Of a stretch of 6,265 nucleotides of DNA, positions 3,794 to 6,265 are shown in pieces. The position numbers and the translations under genes are program-made. Each line of letters begins with the position of its first letter. Position 1 is the stretch's first letter. Source of the DNA: Lentisphaerota bacterium. Lineage in GTDB: Bacteria > Verrucomicrobiota > Kiritimatiellia > UBA8416 > JAFGIZ01. The stretch lies in assembly GCA_016929365.1 (NCBI GenBank), contig JAFGIZ010000107.1, positions 1 to 6,265 on the forward strand, given 5' to 3'. The notes below the pieces were generated by a model, which ran no database searches, had not been told where the DNA came from, and saw only the letters and a program-made list of their open reading frames with translations.

Positions 3794-4908
3794 CAGCCCT
3801 TTGCGAAAAACGCCTTGATGCTCTCCGCCGCGTAGGCGATCTGCGCGTCCGTCAACTCCGCGAACATGGGCAGACTCAGAATCTCGCCCGCCGCCTGCTC
3901 GGTCACGGGAAACGCCCCCGGCGCATACCCGAGGTCCGCGTAAGCCGGCTGCAGGTGGATCGGAATGGGATAGTGAATGCCGCAGGACACGTCGCGCTCC
4001 TTCAGGAAGGCGAGCAGCGCGTCCCGCTGCGGCACACGAATCACGAAAAGATGGAACACGTGCGACAGCGGCGCAGACGCATCAAACGCGGGCAGCCCGA
4101 CCTCGTCCACGTCTCCCAGCAGTTCCGTGTAGCGCACGGCATGCGCGAAACGCGCGCGGGACCAGTCCTCGAGGTGCTTGAGCTTCACGTTCAGTATCGC
4201 CGCCTGCAGCGTGTCCAGCCGGCTGTTGCCGCCGCGCATGAGATGCTCGTATTTCACTTTCTGCCCGTAGTTGCGCAGCATCGGGATCCGTTCGGCCGCT
4301 TCCGCGTCGTCCGTCGTAATGGCGCCCCCGTCGCCGTACGCGCCCAGGTTCTTGCCCGGGTAGAAACTGAACGTGCCGAGCCGGCCGAACGCCCCGCACC
4401 GTGTCCCGTCCCGGACCGCCGCGTGCGCCTGGCAGGCGTCCTCGATAATCTGCAGCCCGTGGCGTTCGGCAAACGCCCCGATCGCCGCCATGTCGGCCGG
4501 CTGACCGTAGAGGTGCACGGGCAGCACGGCGCGCGTCCGTTCGCTCAACGCGCCGTCGAGCTGCTCCGGGTCCATGTTGAACGTGTCCGGCCGGACATCC
4601 ACCAGCACCGGCCGCGCGCCCGCCTCGCTCACCGCCAGCGCCGTGGCAATGTAGGTATTCGCGGGCACGAGCACCTCGTCGCCCGCCCCGATGCCGGCCG
4701 CGCACAGGGCCAGGTGCAGCGCGTCGGTCCCGGACGCGACGCCGAAGCAGTAGCGCGTCCCGATCAGCTCCGCGAACGCGCTTTCGAATTCCTCCAGGGC
4801 CCGGCCCATGATGAAATCGCCGCGCTCCATGACCGCCGTCACGGCGGGAACGATCTCTCCCTCGAGCGCCCGGTACTGGGCCTTCAGATCGACAAATGGA
4901 ACCTGCAT
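3793..4908 (-). CDS. DegT/DnrJ/EryC1/StrS-family sugar aminotransferase
   Basis: The product is 371 residues, full length for this PLP-dependent family. It contains SGTDALHLAL (59-68, phosphate binding), EDACQAHAA (156-164, with Asp157 for the PLP ring nitrogen), and the Schiff-base Lys186 in SFYPGKNLGAYGDGG (181-195). GNSRLD (227-232) and HYPIPIHLQ (312-320) are also family segments. The HLYGQPADM (132-140) and FYPGKNLGAYGDGG segments look most like the 3-ketosugar aminotransferases (FdtB/QdtB/DesV type) rather than 4-aminotransferases. It would therefore transfer an amino group, usually from glutamate, to a keto-deoxysugar nucleotide; the substrate assignment is inference. The start at 4908 has AAAGGA five bases upstream. 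It is co-directional with the sigma-54 activator, 91 bp downstream of that gene's stop, and overlaps the SDR by one base. Confidence 0.92.
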   Translation of the reverse strand: MQVPFVDLKAQYRALEGEIVPAVTAVMERGDFIMGRALEEFESAFAELIGTRYCFGVASGTDALHLALCAAGIGAGDEVLVPANTYIATALAVSEAGARPVLVDVRPDTFNMDPEQLDGALSERTRAVLPVHLYGQPADMAAIGAFAERHGLQIIEDACQAHAAVRDGTRCGAFGRLGTFSFYPGKNLGAYGDGGAITTDDAEAAERIPMLRNYGQKVKYEHLMRGGNSRLDTLQAAILNVKLKHLEDWSRARFAHAVRYTELLGDVDEVGLPAFDASAPLSHVFHLFVIRVPQRDALLAFLKERDVSCGIHYPIPIHLQPAYADLGYAPGAFPVTEQAAGEILSLPMFAELTDAQIAYAAESIKAFFAKG

Positions 4909-4949
4909 GCTTGTCCTTTCCGCTATGAGGGCCCCTGGTAAACGGCTGC

Positions 4950-4979
4950 ATCATGCCAGAAGCTCGAATCCGGACACAA
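4950..4979 (-). promoter_or_regulatory. Possible promoter of the aminotransferase-SDR pair
   Basis: In the 91-bp gap on the minus strand, TTGTGT (4979-4974) is followed after 18 bp by CATGAT (4955-4950), which is preceded by TGG as in an extended -10 (TGGCATGAT). Initiation would be near 4943, about 35 nt before the ATG. The -35 is poor, and read-through from the activator gene remains possible because I see no strong terminator in the gap. Confidence 0.3.
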
Positions 4980-4999
4980 GGCCAAACACCGCCCGACGG

Positions 5000-6265
5000 C
5001 TACACGTCTCCCGCAGTCCCGGTCCGGCGGACGCCCAGCCTGCGCATCTTGCTGCGCAGCGTGTTCGGGTTAACCTGCAACAGCCTCGCCGCGCCGCGCG
5101 GTCCTTCCACCCGCCCTCCCGCGGCCCGCAGGGCCGTGCGGATATGCTCGCGGATCGCCTCGTCCAGCGGCCGCAGCGCTTCCGCCCCCCGCGGCGGCGC
5201 CGAGACGGCCTCGCCGCCCCGCGCCGGGCCCCCGACACCCGGGCCCGGCGCCCCGAGCGCCTGCGCGACCGCCAATCCCGCGCCGTCCCCGAGGATCGCC
5301 GCCCGGTCCATGACCGCCGCCAGCTCGCGCACATTGCCCGGCCAGTCGTATGCGCTCAGCAGCCGGACGTCGGCCGTGGAGGGAGGGCAGACCGGCAAGC
5401 CGAACCGCCGCGCCGCCCGCTCCGCGAAATGCCGCGCCAGAGGCGCGATATCGTCCCGCCGGTTCCGCAGCGGCGGCAAGACCAGCGGAAACACCGCCAG
5501 CCGGTACCAGAGGTCCTCGCGAAAATCGCCCCGCGCCGTCATCGCCGCCAGGTCCCGGTGCGTCGCGGCAATAATGCGCACGTTCACATGGATCGCCTCG
5601 TGTCCCCCGACCCTGACGATGCGCCCGTCCTGCAGCACACGCAACAGCCGGACCTGCGCCGGCGGGGGGAGTTCCGCCACCTCGTCCAGCAGCAGCGTGC
5701 CGCCGTCCGCCCGCTCGAACCAGCCCTTGCGCGTTTTCACGGCCCCCGTAAACGCGCCGTGCTCGTGGCCGAACAATTCCGAGTCGATCAGCTCGTGCGG
5801 AATCGCGCCGCAGTTGACGCGAATGAAGGGACCCTGCACGCGGCGCGACCGGCCATGGATGGCCCGGGCTACCACTTCCTTGCCCGACCCCGTTTCTCCG
5901 AAGATCAAGACCGGCGCGTCGGTCCGGCTGACCAGCGCGACCCGTTCCATGACTTCACGCAGCCCCGACGCGACCCCGATGATCACCTCGCCCGGCTCCC
6001 GGCGGCCCAGGCGGTTCAATAACGACTCGCTGCGCGCCTCCGCCGCCGCCCGCAACACCGCCACGTCCTTGAGCTGGCGGTCGTTGGAAAACGCCGCGGA
6101 CAACGGCTCGACGAGCGCGTCCAGGAGCGCGAGCTGAGGCCGATCAAACGCCGTCCCCCGCGGCGCCGCGACCAGCAGCACGCCCCGCCGCCCGTCCCGC
6201 CCCGCCAGGGGCGCCGCGAACACGTCCCCCCCGGCCCCCTCCGGCAACAAGGCCGCCCCGGGCAG
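5000..6265 (-). CDS. Sigma-54-dependent transcriptional activator, partial at the right edge
   Basis: The visible 421 residues are the C-terminal portion; the frame is open through the window edge, so the true start lies outside. Residues 1-65 look like the end of a GAF sensor domain (APLAGRDGRRGVLLVAA, then DRPQLALLDALVEPLSAAF). The AAA+ domain has Walker A GETGSGKE (123-130), an intact GAFTGA loop (170-175) for contact with sigma-54, Walker B LLLDE (191-195), the arginine-containing FREDLWYRL (248-256) and WPGNVREL (308-315). A Gly/Pro-rich linker (338-362) leads to a Fis-type helix-turn-helix (about 388-412, ending NTLRSKMRRLGV). There is no visible response-regulator receiver domain, so a ligand-sensing GAF input (FhlA/NorR style) is likelier than phosphorylation. 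Its position upstream of the sugar genes suggests control of polysaccharide synthesis, which is inference. Confidence 0.93.
   Translation of the reverse strand: MPGAALLPEGAGGDVFAAPLAGRDGRRGVLLVAAPRGTAFDRPQLALLDALVEPLSAAFSNDRQLKDVAVLRAAAEARSESLLNRLGRREPGEVIIGVASGLREVMERVALVSRTDAPVLIFGETGSGKEVVARAIHGRSRRVQGPFIRVNCGAIPHELIDSELFGHEHGAFTGAVKTRKGWFERADGGTLLLDEVAELPPPAQVRLLRVLQDGRIVRVGGHEAIHVNVRIIAATHRDLAAMTARGDFREDLWYRLAVFPLVLPPLRNRRDDIAPLARHFAERAARRFGLPVCPPSTADVRLLSAYDWPGNVRELAAVMDRAAILGDGAGLAVAQALGAPGPGVGGPARGGEAVSAPPRGAEALRPLDEAIREHIRTALRAAGGRVEGPRGAARLLQVNPNTLRSKMRRLGVRRTGTAGDV

Noticed and set aside
4943..4958. TGGCATGATGCAGC on the minus strand upstream of the aminotransferase, resembling a sigma-54 -24/-12 promoter
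   Set aside because: The GG and GC elements are separated by 9 bp, not the required 10, and the -12 element lacks TTGC. The bases fit an extended -10 sigma-70 promoter at least as well.
3955..6137. Long plus-strand frames opposite the aminotransferase and the activator
   Set aside because: They are antisense shadows of high-GC genes: Arg/Pro-rich and without domains, while the minus-strand frames carry complete catalytic motifs.

Overview
The window is GC-rich chromosomal DNA from a bacterium. It carries a one-piece tmRNA gene with an encoded CCA end, and five convincing protein genes plus one doubtful partial frame. The one-piece tmRNA argues against alphaproteobacteria and most cyanobacteria, whose tmRNA is permuted into two pieces. 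The gene content (nucleotide-sugar genes, a sigma-54 activator, an orphan DsrE protein, DUF2752 and DUF4870 membrane proteins) would suit a Verrucomicrobiota/PVC-type genome, but this is an impression and not a demonstrated assignment.

Layout, left to right. Positions 1-328 hold an open frame entering from the left edge that may or may not be a gene end. A DsrE-family sulfur-relay-like gene (368-724, +) follows, with a plausible promoter, a good ribosome binding site and a terminator-like hairpin. Positions 725-1370 (about 650 bp) contain no believable gene but are full of structure: four 15-bp palindromes of the form TTCCR-N5-YGGAA in two pairs, a longer inverted repeat, four TTGA boxes spaced exactly 10 bp apart, a degenerate 30-bp duplication, a second 10-bp-period repeat, and two small hairpins against the 3' end of the tmRNA gene. 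The tmRNA (1371-1726, -) has its own promoter. Next is a small DUF2752-type membrane protein (1821-2270, +) with an in-frame 21-bp duplication at its start. It converges on a DUF4870-like membrane protein (2292-2768, -).

The right half is one minus-strand block. A GAF/AAA+/Fis-type sigma-54-dependent activator (5000 to beyond the right edge) lies upstream of a PLP-dependent sugar aminotransferase (3793-4908). That gene overlaps by one base (TGATG) a sugar-nucleotide SDR resembling CDP-abequose synthase (2909-3793), and the block closes with a hairpin and T-run. The two enzymes very probably act together on a deoxy- or aminodeoxysugar nucleotide for a surface polysaccharide. The activator could control this or other polysaccharide genes, but no canonical -24/-12 promoter was found inside the window.

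No defence system, CRISPR array, integrase or transposase is visible. The least explained part is the structured non-coding stretch at 725-1370 next to the tmRNA 3' end.
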